The notes under the pieces are model-generated. The model was not told the DNA's origin and searched no databases. It worked only from the letters and a program-made list of their open reading frames with translations. The translations under genes were made by a program, and so were the position numbers. Shown one piece after another: positions 16,611 to 24,041 of a DNA stretch of 24,263 nt. The number at the start of each line of letters is the position of its first letter. Position 1 is the stretch's first letter. Source of the stretch: Nocardioides sp. Its GTDB lineage: Bacteria; Actinomycetota; Actinomycetes; Propionibacteriales; Nocardioidaceae. The DNA lies in the NCBI GenBank assembly GCA_021731205.1, contig JAKFXV010000048.1, forward strand, positions 1 through 24,263, read 5' to 3'.

Positions 16611-16832
16611 ATGCCGAAGAAGGAAGGCGTGATCGAGCTCGAGGGCACGATCACCGAGGCACTGCCGAACGCGATGTTTCGCGTGGAGTTGAGCAATGGC
16701 CACAAGGTCCTTGCTCACATCAGCGGCAAGATGCGTCAGCACTACATCCGCATCCTCCCCGAGGACCGCGTGGTGGTGGAGCTGTCGCCGTACGACCTGA
16801 CCCGTGGGCGGATCGTCTACCGCTACAAGTGA
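16611..16832 (+). CDS. infA: Translation initiation factor IF-1
   Basis: 73 residues, the standard IF-1, a single OB-fold that occupies the 30S A site during initiation. [40 protein letters not shown] and [20 protein letters not shown] are diagnostic. ATG 16611 follows GACGGAG. First gene of a new transcription unit after the terC-panD insertion, about 97 bases ahead of rpmJ. Confidence 0.99.
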   Translation: MPKKEGVIELEGTITEALPNAMFRVELSNGHKVLAHISGKMRQHYIRILPEDRVVVELSPYDLTRGRIVYRYK

Positions 16833-16844
16833 TCGAAGCGTGAG

Positions 16845-16875
16845 AGGCGCCAGCGAAGCGCGCCTCGAACTGCGA
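16845..16875. repeat. Palindromic element in the infA-rpmJ spacer
   Basis: GAGGCGCCAGCGAAGCGCGCCTC forms an imperfect stem closed by GAGGCGC and GCGCCTC. Read on the minus strand (GTTCGAGGCGCGCTTCGCTGG...) it resembles the GTTTCGAGGCGG start of the REP-like repeats at 17047 and 17711, suggesting a diverged copy in opposite orientation. Confidence 0.45.
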
Positions 16876-16929
16876 GGTCACCAAAATGACAGAGCACCAA
16901 GCGCAAGCCGCGAACCTGAAAGGACCTCG

Positions 16930-17043
16930 ATGAAGGTCAACCCGAGCGTCAAGCCGATCTGTGACAAGTGCAAGGTGATCCGTCGCCACGGCCGCGTCAT
17001 GGTGATTTGCGAGAACCCGCGTCACAAGCAACGCCAGGGGTAA
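16930..17043 (+). CDS. rpmJ: 50S ribosomal protein L36
   Basis: 37 residues, too short for many gene callers. bL36 is the smallest 50S protein. Zinc ligands C11, C14, C27 and H32 (ICDKC, ICENPRH) are all present, so this is the zinc-containing form. [15 protein letters not shown] is typical. ATG 16930 has AAAGGA about seven bases upstream. A tandem palindromic repeat begins four bases after its stop. Confidence 0.98.
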   Translation: MKVNPSVKPICDKCKVIRRHGRVMVICENPRHKQRQG

Positions 17044-17046
17044 CAC

Positions 17047-17148
17047 TGGTTTCGAGGCGGCCCTAGCGGGCCTCCTCAACCACCGGGGAGGCGGTCCTAG
17101 CGGGCCTCCTCAACCACCGGGGGACAGCCCTGGTGGGCTCCACAACTG
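17047..17148. repeat. REP-like palindromic repeat in tandem between rpmJ and rpsM
   Basis: Two 34-bp units at 17054-17087 and 17088-17121 differ at one position. Each contains GGCC(C)TAGCGGGCC with flanking GAGG and CCTCAACC, so each folds into an imperfect hairpin. A third, degenerate unit follows with AGCCC/GGGCT at about 17125-17140. The first unit carries the extra left flank TGGTTTC. A single related copy lies at 17711-17749. I recall similar GGTTTCGAG...CCTCAACCACC repeats being abundant in Nocardioides-type genomes. Confidence 0.85.
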
Positions 17149-17331
17149 AATACCTACAACGTGATCGCTAGGCGGTTTCGACGGGGCTCAACCATCGAGA
17201 TCGCTGAATCCACCTCCGGAGCAACGGCCGGAGCCCGAGTCACGGAGATCGGTTCGAGAGGCTCCGATCTCCTCCCGGGGCGCGACACGACCAGAAACCG
17301 CTGCGAACGACCCGAAGGGAACCGCCACCAC
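17149..17331 (+). other. Untranslated spacer before rpsM
   Basis: About 180 bases without a convincing gene. The frame of rpsM is open from 17161, but that part ([13 protein letters not shown]...) does not resemble S13 and the real start has its own ribosome-binding site. TACAAC at 17155-17160 might be a -10 element, without a clear -35. GAAGGGA at 17314-17320 precedes rpsM. Confidence 0.4.
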
Positions 17332-17706
17332 ATGGCACGCCTCGTTGGTGTTGATCTCCCGCGCGACAAGCGCATCGAGATCGCACTCACCTACATCTAC
17401 GGCATCGGCCGTACCCGCGCTCACGAGCTGCTCGCGGCAACCGGCGTCAATCCGGATCTGCGCGTGCACCAGCTCGGCGACGAAGAGCTGGTCGCACTGC
17501 GCGACGCGATCGAAGCCAACTACAAGATCGAGGGTGACCTCCGTCGCGAAGTTCAAGCGGACATCCGGCGCAAGATCGAGATCGGCAGCTATCAGGGCCG
17601 CCGCCACCGCCAGGGCCTGCCGGTCCGCGGGCAGCGGACCAAGACCAACGCGCGCACCCGCAAGGGCCCCAAGCGCACCGTTGCCGGCAAGAAGAAGGCC
17701 AAGTAG
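17332..17706 (+). CDS. rpsM: 30S ribosomal protein S13
   Basis: 124 residues, normal for uS13, which sits at the top of the 30S head and contacts P-site tRNA through its tail. [34 protein letters not shown] with the helix-two-turn-helix element, and the basic C-terminal [19 protein letters not shown] are diagnostic. Start ATG 17332 chosen by homology and GAAGGGA upstream. A REP-like repeat starts five bases after its stop. Confidence 0.99.
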   Translation: MARLVGVDLPRDKRIEIALTYIYGIGRTRAHELLAATGVNPDLRVHQLGDEELVALRDAIEANYKIEGDLRREVQADIRRKIEIGSYQGRRHRQGLPVRGQRTKTNARTRKGPKRTVAGKKKAK

Positions 17707-17710
17707 GGGC

Positions 17711-17749
17711 GTGGTTTCGAGACGGCCCTAGCGGGCCTCCTCCGCCACC
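17711..17749. repeat. REP-like palindromic repeat between rpsM and rpsK
   Basis: Contains GTTTCGAG, GGCCCTAGCGGGCC and CCTCC..CCACC in the same order as the units at 17047-17121, and in the same orientation. The ends GTGG and CCAC can pair to close the stem. It lies inside the alpha operon spacer. Confidence 0.8.
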
Positions 17750-17804
17750 GAACCTGAGCCACCAACTCGATTTCGACTAACAGACTTCGTCAGGAGATAG
17801 CCAA

Positions 17805-18212
17805 GTGCCACCCAAGTCCCGTCAGGCGGCCGGAGCCAAGAAGGTCCGCCGCAAAGAGAAGAAGAACATCGCTCAGGGCGAGGCCCACATCAAGAGCACC
17901 TTCAACAACACCATCGTCACCATCACCGACCCCACCGGCGCCGTGATCTCGTGGGCCTCGGCCGGCACGGTCGGCTTCAAGGGCTCGCGCAAGTCCACGC
18001 CGTACGCCGCGCAGATGGCAGCCGAGGCTGCCGGTCGTCGCGCGATGGACCACGGCATGAAGAAGATCGACGTGTTCGTCAAGGGCCCGGGCTCGGGTCG
18101 CGAGACCGCGATCCGCTCCTTGGGTGCGATCGGCCTTGAGGTCGGCACCATCCAAGACGTGACTCCCGCCCCGCACAACGGTTGCCGTCCTCCCAAGCGT
18201 CGGCGAGTGTAA
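17805..18212 (+). CDS. rpsK: 30S ribosomal protein S11
   Basis: 135 residues. uS11 is on the 30S platform near the Shine-Dalgarno duplex. After a basic N terminus ([20 protein letters not shown]) come [40 protein letters not shown] and the C-terminal [16 protein letters not shown], all diagnostic. GTG 17805 has AGGAGAT (17792-17798) upstream. Residues [15 protein letters not shown] are fully conserved. Confidence 0.99.
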   Translation: MPPKSRQAAGAKKVRRKEKKNIAQGEAHIKSTFNNTIVTITDPTGAVISWASAGTVGFKGSRKSTPYAAQMAAEAAGRRAMDHGMKKIDVFVKGPGSGRETAIRSLGAIGLEVGTIQDVTPAPHNGCRPPKRRRV

Positions 18213-18309
18213 CGAGCCCGACGCCAATGCAGCCGAGTCGACGCCGGGTTTGACCGCTCGAATCGACGAAGCAGCGACGACCACACTTAGTTCTTAAGGA
18301 GACTGAACA

Positions 18310-18918
18310 ATGGCCCGATACACCGGACCCATGACCAAGAAGTCGCGCCGTCTCGGCGTGGACCTCGTTGGTGGCGACCAGGCGTTCGAGCGCCGTCCCT
18401 ACCCGCCCGGCCAGCACGGCCGCGGCCGGATCAAGGAGAGCGAGTACCTCCTGCAGCTGCGCGAGAAGCAGAAGGCCCGGTTGACCTACGGCGTTCTCGA
18501 GAAGCAGTTCCACAACTACTACACCGAGGCATCTCGTCGTTCGGGCAAGACCGGCGACAATCTGCTTCAGCTGTTGGAATGTCGCCTCGACAACGTGGTC
18601 TACCGTGCCGGGTTTGCTCGCACCCGCCGGCACGCCCGCCAGCTCGTCGTACACGGCCACTTCAAGGTCAACGGCAAGAAGGTCGACATCCCGTCGTTCC
18701 AGGTGACCGCGCACGACATCATCGACGTGCGCGAGAAGTCCTGGGAGATGACGCCGTTCATCGTGGCTCGCGAGACCCACGGCGAGCGGATCGTTCCCGC
18801 CTGGCTCGAGGTCGTCGCCACCCGGATGCGGATCTTCGTGCACCAGGTGCCGGTCCGGGCCCAGATCGATCTTCCGGTCCAAGAGCAGTTGATCGTCGAG
18901 TACTACTCCAAGAAGTAG
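18310..18918 (+). CDS. rpsD: 30S ribosomal protein S4 (zinc-free form)
   Basis: 202 residues. uS4 is a primary 16S rRNA binder and a fidelity factor. MARYTGPMTKKSRRLGVDLV lacks the CxxC zinc motif near the N terminus found in some bacteria. YPPGQHGRGRIKESEYLLQL, then the S4 RNA-binding domain RLDNVVYRAGFARTRRHARQ with VVHGHFKVNGKKVDIPS, are conserved. A strong ribosome-binding site AAGGAG (18296-18301) precedes ATG 18310. It is followed by a T-free C-rich spacer before rpoA. Confidence 0.99.
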   Translation: MARYTGPMTKKSRRLGVDLVGGDQAFERRPYPPGQHGRGRIKESEYLLQLREKQKARLTYGVLEKQFHNYYTEASRRSGKTGDNLLQLLECRLDNVVYRAGFARTRRHARQLVVHGHFKVNGKKVDIPSFQVTAHDIIDVREKSWEMTPFIVARETHGERIVPAWLEVVATRMRIFVHQVPVRAQIDLPVQEQLIVEYYSKK

Positions 18919-19014
18919 CCCGCACCACCGCGCCGCACCAGCACCACCAGCCGCCGCCCACACCCAGCAGTTCGAGTCCCTCAAATAGCGGAGGGGTTCG
19001 GGAAGGAAACACCA
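18919..19014 (+). promoter_or_regulatory. C-rich spacer and leader of rpoA
   Basis: The first 52 bases (18919-18970) contain no T and are about 60 percent C, a composition that resembles a Rho-utilisation site. CCCTC 18978-18982 pairs with GAGGG 18991-18995 shortly before the ribosome-binding site GGAAGGA. Either could modulate expression between rpsD and rpoA; this is inference from composition. Confidence 0.3.
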
Positions 19015-20025
19015 GTGCTCATCGCCCAGCGCCCCACGTTGTCCGAAGATGTCGTCGACGACTACCGCTCGCGGTTCGTCATCGAGCCTTTGGAGCCCGG
19101 TTTCGGCTACACCCTCGGCAACTCGCTGCGTCGTACGCTGCTGTCCTCGATTCCGGGGGCATCTGTCACCAGCATCAAGATCGACTCGGTGCTGCACGAG
19201 TTCTCCACGATCGAGGGCGTCCGCGAGGACGTCACCGAGGTGATCTTGAACCTCAAGGGTCTCGTCGTCTCATCCGAGCACGACGAGCCGGTCACGATGT
19301 ATCTGCGCAAGTCGGGTGCCGGTGACGTCACGGCCGCCGACATCGCGCCGCCCGCCGGCGTCGAGGTGCACAATCCCGAGCTGCGGATCGCGACCCTGTC
19401 CGACAAGGGCAAGTTGGAGATGGAGTTGGTGGTCGAGCGCGGCCGCGGCTACGTCTCCGCCGTGCAAAACAAGGGTGCCGACAACGAGATCGGCCGGATG
19501 CCCGTCGACTCGATCTACTCACCCGTGCTCAAGGTGACCTACAAGGTCGAGGCGACTCGTGTCGAGCAGCGCACCGACTTCGATCGGCTCGTCATCGACG
19601 TCGAGACCAAGCAGTCGATCCGTCCTCGTGACGCCATCGCGTCGGCCGGCAAGACCCTGGTCGAGCTGTTCGGCCTGGCCCGTGAGCTCAACGTCGAGGC
19701 CGAGGGTGTCGACATCGGCCCGTCGCCGGTCGACGAGCAACTGGCCGCCGATCTCGCCCTCCCCGTCGAGGACCTGCAGCTGACCGTGCGGTCCTACAAC
19801 TGCCTCAAGCGCGAAGGCATCCACACCGTGGGCGAGCTCATCTCGCGCTCGGAGCAGGACCTGCTCGACATCCGCAACTTCGGCGCCAAGTCCATCGATG
19901 AAGTCAAGGCCAAGCTGATCGAGATGGGGCTGAACCTCAAGGACAGCGCTCCGGGCTTCGATCCCCGCTCCGTGCTGGCCTACGACGACGATGACGACGC
20001 CTTCGTGGAGGACGAGCAGTACTGA
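19015..20025 (+). CDS. rpoA: DNA-directed RNA polymerase subunit alpha
   Basis: 336 residues. The alpha dimer nucleates RNA polymerase assembly and binds UP elements and activators. The N-terminal domain (about 1-230) has [20 protein letters not shown], the dimerisation motif, and the assembly region with [11 protein letters not shown]. The C-terminal domain (about 245-315) has the helix-hairpin-helix elements [20 protein letters not shown] and [19 protein letters not shown]. It ends in an acidic tail ([14 protein letters not shown]). GTG 19015 lies eight bases after GGAAGGA. Confidence 0.99.
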   Translation: MLIAQRPTLSEDVVDDYRSRFVIEPLEPGFGYTLGNSLRRTLLSSIPGASVTSIKIDSVLHEFSTIEGVREDVTEVILNLKGLVVSSEHDEPVTMYLRKSGAGDVTAADIAPPAGVEVHNPELRIATLSDKGKLEMELVVERGRGYVSAVQNKGADNEIGRMPVDSIYSPVLKVTYKVEATRVEQRTDFDRLVIDVETKQSIRPRDAIASAGKTLVELFGLARELNVEAEGVDIGPSPVDEQLAADLALPVEDLQLTVRSYNCLKREGIHTVGELISRSEQDLLDIRNFGAKSIDEVKAKLIEMGLNLKDSAPGFDPRSVLAYDDDDDAFVEDEQY

Positions 20026-20119
20026 TCCACCTCGCCGGTCTCCCGCCGGCGGCTAGCACCAACCCGAGCACCAACTACTTCGGTACCTCGCACGGCCGGA
20101 GAGAATCGAGACAGTCACG

Positions 20120-20698
20120 ATGCCTACTCCCAAGAAGGGCCGCCGTTTCGGTGGCAGCCCCGCACACCAGCGCCTGATGATGTCGAACCTCGCGACCGCG
20201 TTGTTCGAGCACGGCCGGATCACGACCACCGAGGCACGGGCCCGCTTCTTGCGGCCGATCGCAGAGAAGCTGATCACGAAGGCCAAGAAGGCCGAGCTCG
20301 GCACGGTCGAGAGCCTGCACAACCGGCGGATCGTGTTGAAGACGATCCGCGACAAGGGCGTCGTACACACCTTGTTCACCGAGATCGGTCCGCGCTTCGC
20401 CGAACGCCCGGGGGGTTACACCCGGATCACCAAGATCGGACCGCGCAAGGGCGACAACGCGCCCATGGCCGTGATCGAGCTCGTGACCGAGGACTACAAC
20501 CCCAAGCCTGCTCGCGCCAAGAAGGCCGCCGCCGCGCCCGCCGCGCCGGTAGAGGTCGAGGTGGTCGACGAGGTGGTCGACGAGGCCGTAGCGGACGAGG
20601 CCGTGATTGACGAGGCCGTAGCGGACGAGGCCGTAGCGGACGAGGTTGACCCCGACGAGGACGTCGACGAGGAGCCCTCGGCCGAGGAAGCCAAGTAG
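20120..20698 (+). CDS. rplQ: 50S ribosomal protein L17 with acidic repetitive tail
   Basis: 192 residues, against about 115-130 for the bL17 core. Residues 1 to about 122 are the core: [40 protein letters not shown], and [20 protein letters not shown] with VIELV. The remaining 70 residues go from Ala/Lys-rich to strongly acidic, with repeated [10 protein letters not shown] units and an end [10 protein letters not shown]. bL17 lies by the nascent-chain exit, so the tail would be on the ribosome surface. ATG 20120; 94 bases separate it from rpoA. Last gene of the alpha operon. Confidence 0.98.
   Translation: MPTPKKGRRFGGSPAHQRLMMSNLATALFEHGRITTTEARARFLRPIAEKLITKAKKAELGTVESLHNRRIVLKTIRDKGVVHTLFTEIGPRFAERPGGYTRITKIGPRKGDNAPMAVIELVTEDYNPKPARAKKAAAAPAAPVEVEVVDEVVDEAVADEAVIDEAVADEAVADEVDPDEDVDEEPSAEEAK
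20579..20638 (+). repeat. Four 15-bp tandem repeats in rplQ ([10 protein letters not shown])
   Basis: The unit GACGAGGCCGTAGCG occurs at 20579, 20609 and 20624, with a variant ending GTGATT at 20594. All are in frame. The strong DNA-level identity suggests recent expansion of the acidic tail. Confidence 0.93.
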
Positions 20699-20759
20699 GT
20701 CTCAAGTCGGGTCGACAAAGACTCGCGCCCCCGAGCCGACATAGGCGAAGATCCCGCAC

Positions 20760-21671
20760 ATGGAATCTGTCGTCCTCGTGATCGGCGAGGCCCTCGTTGA
20801 CGCCGTGCGGCAGCCCGACGGATCCCTCGTCGAGTACGCCGGAGGGAGCGCGGCCAACGTCGCCGTTGCGCTCTCGCGGCTGGAGCGCCGGGTCGAGTTC
20901 GTGACCGCCTTCGCCGACGACGCGTACGGCGGGATCCTCACGCGGCACCTCGACGCGGCGCACGTGCAGGTCTTCGGAGACCCACACGCCATCGCTCACA
21001 CGTCGTCGGCCATCGCGACGATCGCCGCGGACGGCTCGGCGTCGTACGTCTTCGACATCGATTGGCGGCTGGCACCCATTCGGACCTCCGAGATCGACCC
21101 GGTCGCAGTGCACACCTCGTCGCTGGCGGCCGTGCTCTCGCCGGGGTGCCAAGAGGTGGTCGCCGCGTTGCAAGCCCTGCGGGGGCGCGCGGTCGTGAGC
21201 TACGACATCAACGCCCGGCCCAGCATCACCGGCACTGGCCCGGAGATCGTGGCAGCCGTCGAGCGGGTGGTGGCCTTGGCCGATGTGCTCAAGGCCTCCG
21301 ACGAGGACCTGGAGGCGCTGTACCCGCACCGCTCGTCCGAGGAGTCCGCGATCGCGTTGCAGCAGCTCGGGCCGGTAGCAGTGATCGTGACGCGGGGCGG
21401 GGATGGCGCGCTCTGGGTCACCGAGGGAGGCCGTGGGGAGATCGTGTCGGCGCCGGTTGTCGTCGCGGACACGATCGGCGCCGGCGACACCTTCGGAGCG
21501 GCGTTGATCGACGCGTTGTGCGAGCGCTCACTGGTCGGATCCGGTGGCCGCGACGCGCTCAAGGCGCTGCCGGATCAGGAGTGGAGCGAACTGTGCTCGT
21601 ACGCCGCCCGAGTGGCAGCCATCACGGTGTCGCGGCCGGGGGCGGATCCGCCGTACAAGAGCGAGCTCTGA
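20760..21671 (+). CDS. PfkB-family carbohydrate kinase
   Basis: 303 residues, typical ribokinase/fructokinase fold. The N-terminal GGSAANVAVALSRL (from residue 28) matches the sugar-binding signature, and DTIGAGDTFGAA (237-248) is the second PfkB signature with the likely catalytic base D243 and the anion hole. The product phosphorylates a sugar or sugar-like substrate using ATP. Fructokinase is the commonest annotation of close relatives, but the substrate cannot be read from sequence. ATG 20760 lies 61 bases after rplQ with no strong ribosome-binding site; TAGGCG at 20742-20747 is a weak -10 candidate. Confidence 0.93.
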   Translation: MESVVLVIGEALVDAVRQPDGSLVEYAGGSAANVAVALSRLERRVEFVTAFADDAYGGILTRHLDAAHVQVFGDPHAIAHTSSAIATIAADGSASYVFDIDWRLAPIRTSEIDPVAVHTSSLAAVLSPGCQEVVAALQALRGRAVVSYDINARPSITGTGPEIVAAVERVVALADVLKASDEDLEALYPHRSSEESAIALQQLGPVAVIVTRGGDGALWVTEGGRGEIVSAPVVVADTIGAGDTFGAALIDALCERSLVGSGGRDALKALPDQEWSELCSYAARVAAITVSRPGADPPYKSEL

Positions 21672-21688
21672 CGGTCGGGCGGCGCGGC

Positions 21689-21694
21689 TAGGGT
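21689..21694 (+). promoter_or_regulatory. -10 box of a leaderless truA transcript
   Basis: TAGGGT lies eight bases before GTG 21703, with no ribosome-binding site between. That is the usual arrangement of actinobacterial leaderless mRNAs. TCTGAC at 21667-21672 (16-base spacer) is a weak -35. Confidence 0.5.
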
Positions 21695-21702
21695 TGACGA
21701 TC

Positions 21703-22548
21703 GTGCGGCTGCGACTCGACCTGGCCTACGAAGGCACCGACTTCTCCGGCTGGGCCGTGCAACCGAACCTGCGCACGGTGCAGGCGGAGCTGGAGCAGGC
21801 TCTGGTGACGGTGCTACGACTCCAAGCCCCCGCGCCGACGACGTGTGCCGGCCGGACCGACGCCGGGGTGCACGCCCGTCACCAGGTGGTTCACGTGGAT
21901 GTGCCTCGTGAGGCAGCTCGGTCGGCTGCATCGTCACCGCTCCCGAATGCGGACGGCGATGCCCTGGCCGCGCTGCTGCGGCGGCTGAACGGAGTGCTGC
22001 CCAGCGACGTGCGGGTGTTGGCTGTGCGAGAGGTGTCGGAGGAGTTCGACGCACGCTTCTCGGCGTTGTCGCGCGAGTACGCCTACCGGATCGCCGACGA
22101 CGCTACGACCAGCGATCCGTTGGTGCGCCGTCACGTCGTGAGTTGGCGGCGCCCGCTGGACCACGAGCGGATGAACGCCGCCGCCGAACCGTTGCTGGGC
22201 GAGCACGACTTCGCGGCGTACTGCAAGCGTCGCGACGGCGCCACGACCATCCGAGAGTTGCAGGTGCTGAGGTGGGCGCGCGGCCCTTCCGGCGTACTCA
22301 CCGCGACGGTGCGGGCAGACGCCTTCTGTCACCACCTCGTGCGGTCGCTCGTGGGCGCACTCGTGGTGGTGGGCGAAGGAAGCCGACCCATTGCGTGGCC
22401 CGGGGAGATACTGGTGGTTCGCGAGCGGAGTTCCTGGGTGACGGTTGCGCCGGCGCACGGGCTGACGCTGGAGCGGGTGCGCTATCCGCCCGACGAGGAC
22501 CTGGGTCGTCAGGCCGCGGCGACCAGGCGGGTGCGCAGCATTGAGTGA
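21703..22548 (+). CDS. truA: tRNA pseudouridine synthase A
   Basis: 281 residues. Converts uridines 38-40 in the tRNA anticodon stem to pseudouridine. MRLRLDLAYEGTDFSGWAVQ opens the fold, and the catalytic motif GRTDAGVHA (50-58) has the nucleophile D53. FDARFSALSREYAYRI, HDFAAYCKR and FCHHLVRSLVGALVVVGEG are conserved. I chose GTG 21703, matched to the TAGGGT box; TTG 21694 in frame is possible, and the longer frame upstream overlaps the kinase. The next gene overlaps its end by eight bases. Confidence 0.97.
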   Translation: MRLRLDLAYEGTDFSGWAVQPNLRTVQAELEQALVTVLRLQAPAPTTCAGRTDAGVHARHQVVHVDVPREAARSAASSPLPNADGDALAALLRRLNGVLPSDVRVLAVREVSEEFDARFSALSREYAYRIADDATTSDPLVRRHVVSWRRPLDHERMNAAAEPLLGEHDFAAYCKRRDGATTIRELQVLRWARGPSGVLTATVRADAFCHHLVRSLVGALVVVGEGSRPIAWPGEILVVRERSSWVTVAPAHGLTLERVRYPPDEDLGRQAAATRRVRSIE

Positions 22549-23152
22549 GGAGCACTACTTCTCCGCTGACCCGGCCGTCCCGTTCCAGCGCGTCCCCGTG
22601 CGCGCTCGCATCTGGGGGCACGACCTGACGCTGAACTCGGGCTCCGGGGTCTTTGCACGAGGTCGCGTCGATGCCGGCACGTCGGTGCTGTTTCGGGAAG
22701 TGCCGCCGCCGCTGTCGGGTGACATTCTCGATCTCGGCTGCGGGTACGGCGTGATCGGGCTTGCGATCGCGTCTGCCTCGCCGGCGACGCGGGTGGTGGG
22801 TGTGGATGTGAACCAGCGGGCGGTGCTGCTGGCCAACGAGAACGCCTCCGCGCTCGGGCTGGCCGATCGGTTCACGGCGTTCGACGCAGGCGTTGTCGCC
22901 GAGGCGTCGTACGACGAGATCTGGTCGAACCCGCCGATCCGGATCGGCAAGGAGGCGCTGCATGAGCTGTTGCTGACCTGGCTTCCCCGGCTGAAGCCGG
23001 GTGGACGAGCCGTCATGGTGGTCGGCAAGAACTTGGGCGCCGACTCACTTCAGCGGTGGCTGGACGCGGAAGGCTATCCGACGACTCGCCTCGCCAGCGC
23101 GAAGGGTTTCCGGATCCTCCAAACCCGCCGAGGCGTCACAAACTCCAGCTGA
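22541..23152 (+). CDS. RsmC-type class I SAM-dependent methyltransferase
   Basis: 203 residues. The SAM-binding motif I is DLGCGYG (64-70); the acidic residue of motif II is in VVGVDVN; NPPIRIGK (130-137) matches the NPP[IF] motif of small-domain RNA guanine-N2 methyltransferases such as RsmC. GSGVFARGRVDAGT near the N terminus is also typical. It probably modifies RNA, perhaps 16S rRNA, but the target is inferred. The protein corresponds to the catalytic domain only, as in many Gram-positives. TTG 22541, overlapping the truA stop, is the only plausible start before EEHYFSADP. Its last residues (GVTNSS) and stop are encoded by the intergenic inverted-repeat element. Confidence 0.92.
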   Translation: MSEEHYFSADPAVPFQRVPVRARIWGHDLTLNSGSGVFARGRVDAGTSVLFREVPPPLSGDILDLGCGYGVIGLAIASASPATRVVGVDVNQRAVLLANENASALGLADRFTAFDAGVVAEASYDEIWSNPPIRIGKEALHELLLTWLPRLKPGGRAVMVVGKNLGADSLQRWLDAEGYPTTRLASAKGFRILQTRRGVTNSS

Positions 23153-23213
23153 GGCGTCACAAACACGCCGAAACTTCGGCGTGTTTGTGACGCCTCGGGC
23201 AGAGTTTGTGACG
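23134..23213. repeat. Nested inverted repeats between convergent genes
   Basis: Inner perfect 22-bp arms at 23151-23172 and 23175-23196 have a 2-base loop. Outer perfect 12-bp arms lie at 23134-23145 and 23202-23213. The decamer CGTCACAAAC occurs at 23134 and 23155, and its reverse complement at 23183 and 23204, so both same-strand pairs are 21 bases apart. It lies over the end of the methyltransferase gene and just before the end of the opposing gene, so a two-way terminator role is plausible. Confidence 0.92.
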
Positions 23214-23222
23214 TGTCGGCGG

Positions 23223-24041
23223 CTAGCCGACCAGGTTGGGTTGGCCCTCGATGACCGAGAGGTCGATCGGGTCACCGGCCATGGTCCGCGTGCCGGGGAT
23301 GTCGATCCAGGCGGAGTTGCCGATGCGGTAGCGGCCGGCGTACGTCACGTCGACCGACGGCCGAACGGTCGCGTCGGCGTCGAGATAGACGTGAGTCACG
23401 TCCAGTTCGGGGAACGGCTGCCCGGGCGAGGTGGTGCGTCGCGGCTCGGCGTCCTGTCCGAAGTGCCACACGTAGGAGTCCGGGCTCGCCTCGATCGTGA
23501 TCGCGGTGCCGAGGAGGGTCACGGTCTGGGTGGTCGGGCGGGTTGTGGTGGTGTAGAAGTTCGTCTCGAGGTTGACGAGGGTCTCGCCGCCAGGCGGCTG
23601 CACGACGAGCTCGGCCTTGGGCCAGTCGAGGCGTTGGAAGGCCTGTTGTACCAGCTCGGGGGTGATCGCGCCGAGGCTCGCGAGGTCCCCGGCGCCCAGA
23701 CAGGCCTGGCCGACCACGGTCCACGCCGAGTCCGGGGCCAAGGTGGCACGCAGGATGTCGTAGCGGAAGGATCCCGGCGGATCCGCGCATGGCGTCGCGC
23801 TCCCCGCGCACTGTTCCGGACTCACCCGGACGGCACACCACAGGCGGACCCGATATCGGTACCCGTCCGAGTCGGCTGAGGCGTACATGGCTTGGACCGA
23901 CTCGCCGTCTGTAAGGCACTCCTGCTCGGCTTGGCCAAGCGTGGCGGATCCTTCGCACCCGGCGTGGGCACTGGGAGCAATGAAGACGTGCAACGCAGAG
24001 GCAAGTAGCGCGACGACGACGAACCCAGAGACCAACCTCAC
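23223..24041 (-). CDS. Secreted PKD-like domain protein, unknown function
   Basis: 272 residues on the minus strand. I start at GTG 24041, whose GTGA overlaps the stop of the upstream frame, rather than the ATG at 24080, which would prepend 13 basic residues. VRLVSGFVVVALLASALHVF then APSAHAG is a signal peptide, so the product is exported. The mature part has several cysteines (GCEG, QEC, WCAV, EQC, PCAD, QAC). The C-terminal half has VYLDADATVRPSVDVTYAGR and YVWHFGQDAEPRRTTSPGQP, which resemble PKD-type beta-sandwich segments (WxFGD and HxY motifs). I recall similar proteins in Nocardioides relatives but no known function. Confidence 0.82.
   Translation of the reverse strand: MRLVSGFVVVALLASALHVFIAPSAHAGCEGSATLGQAEQECLTDGESVQAMYASADSDGYRYRVRLWCAVRVSPEQCAGSATPCADPPGSFRYDILRATLAPDSAWTVVGQACLGAGDLASLGAITPELVQQAFQRLDWPKAELVVQPPGGETLVNLETNFYTTTTRPTTQTVTLLGTAITIEASPDSYVWHFGQDAEPRRTTSPGQPFPELDVTHVYLDADATVRPSVDVTYAGRYRIGNSAWIDIPGTRTMAGDPIDLSVIEGQPNLVG

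Noticed and set aside
17054..17121. CRISPR-like repeats
   Set aside because: Two directly abutting units with no unique spacers, no leader and no cas genes; better explained as tandem REP-like elements.
23001..23879. 292-codon plus-strand frame opposite the PKD-like gene
   Set aside because: It begins inside the methyltransferase gene and crosses the palindrome. The minus-strand gene has a signal peptide and a coupled start.
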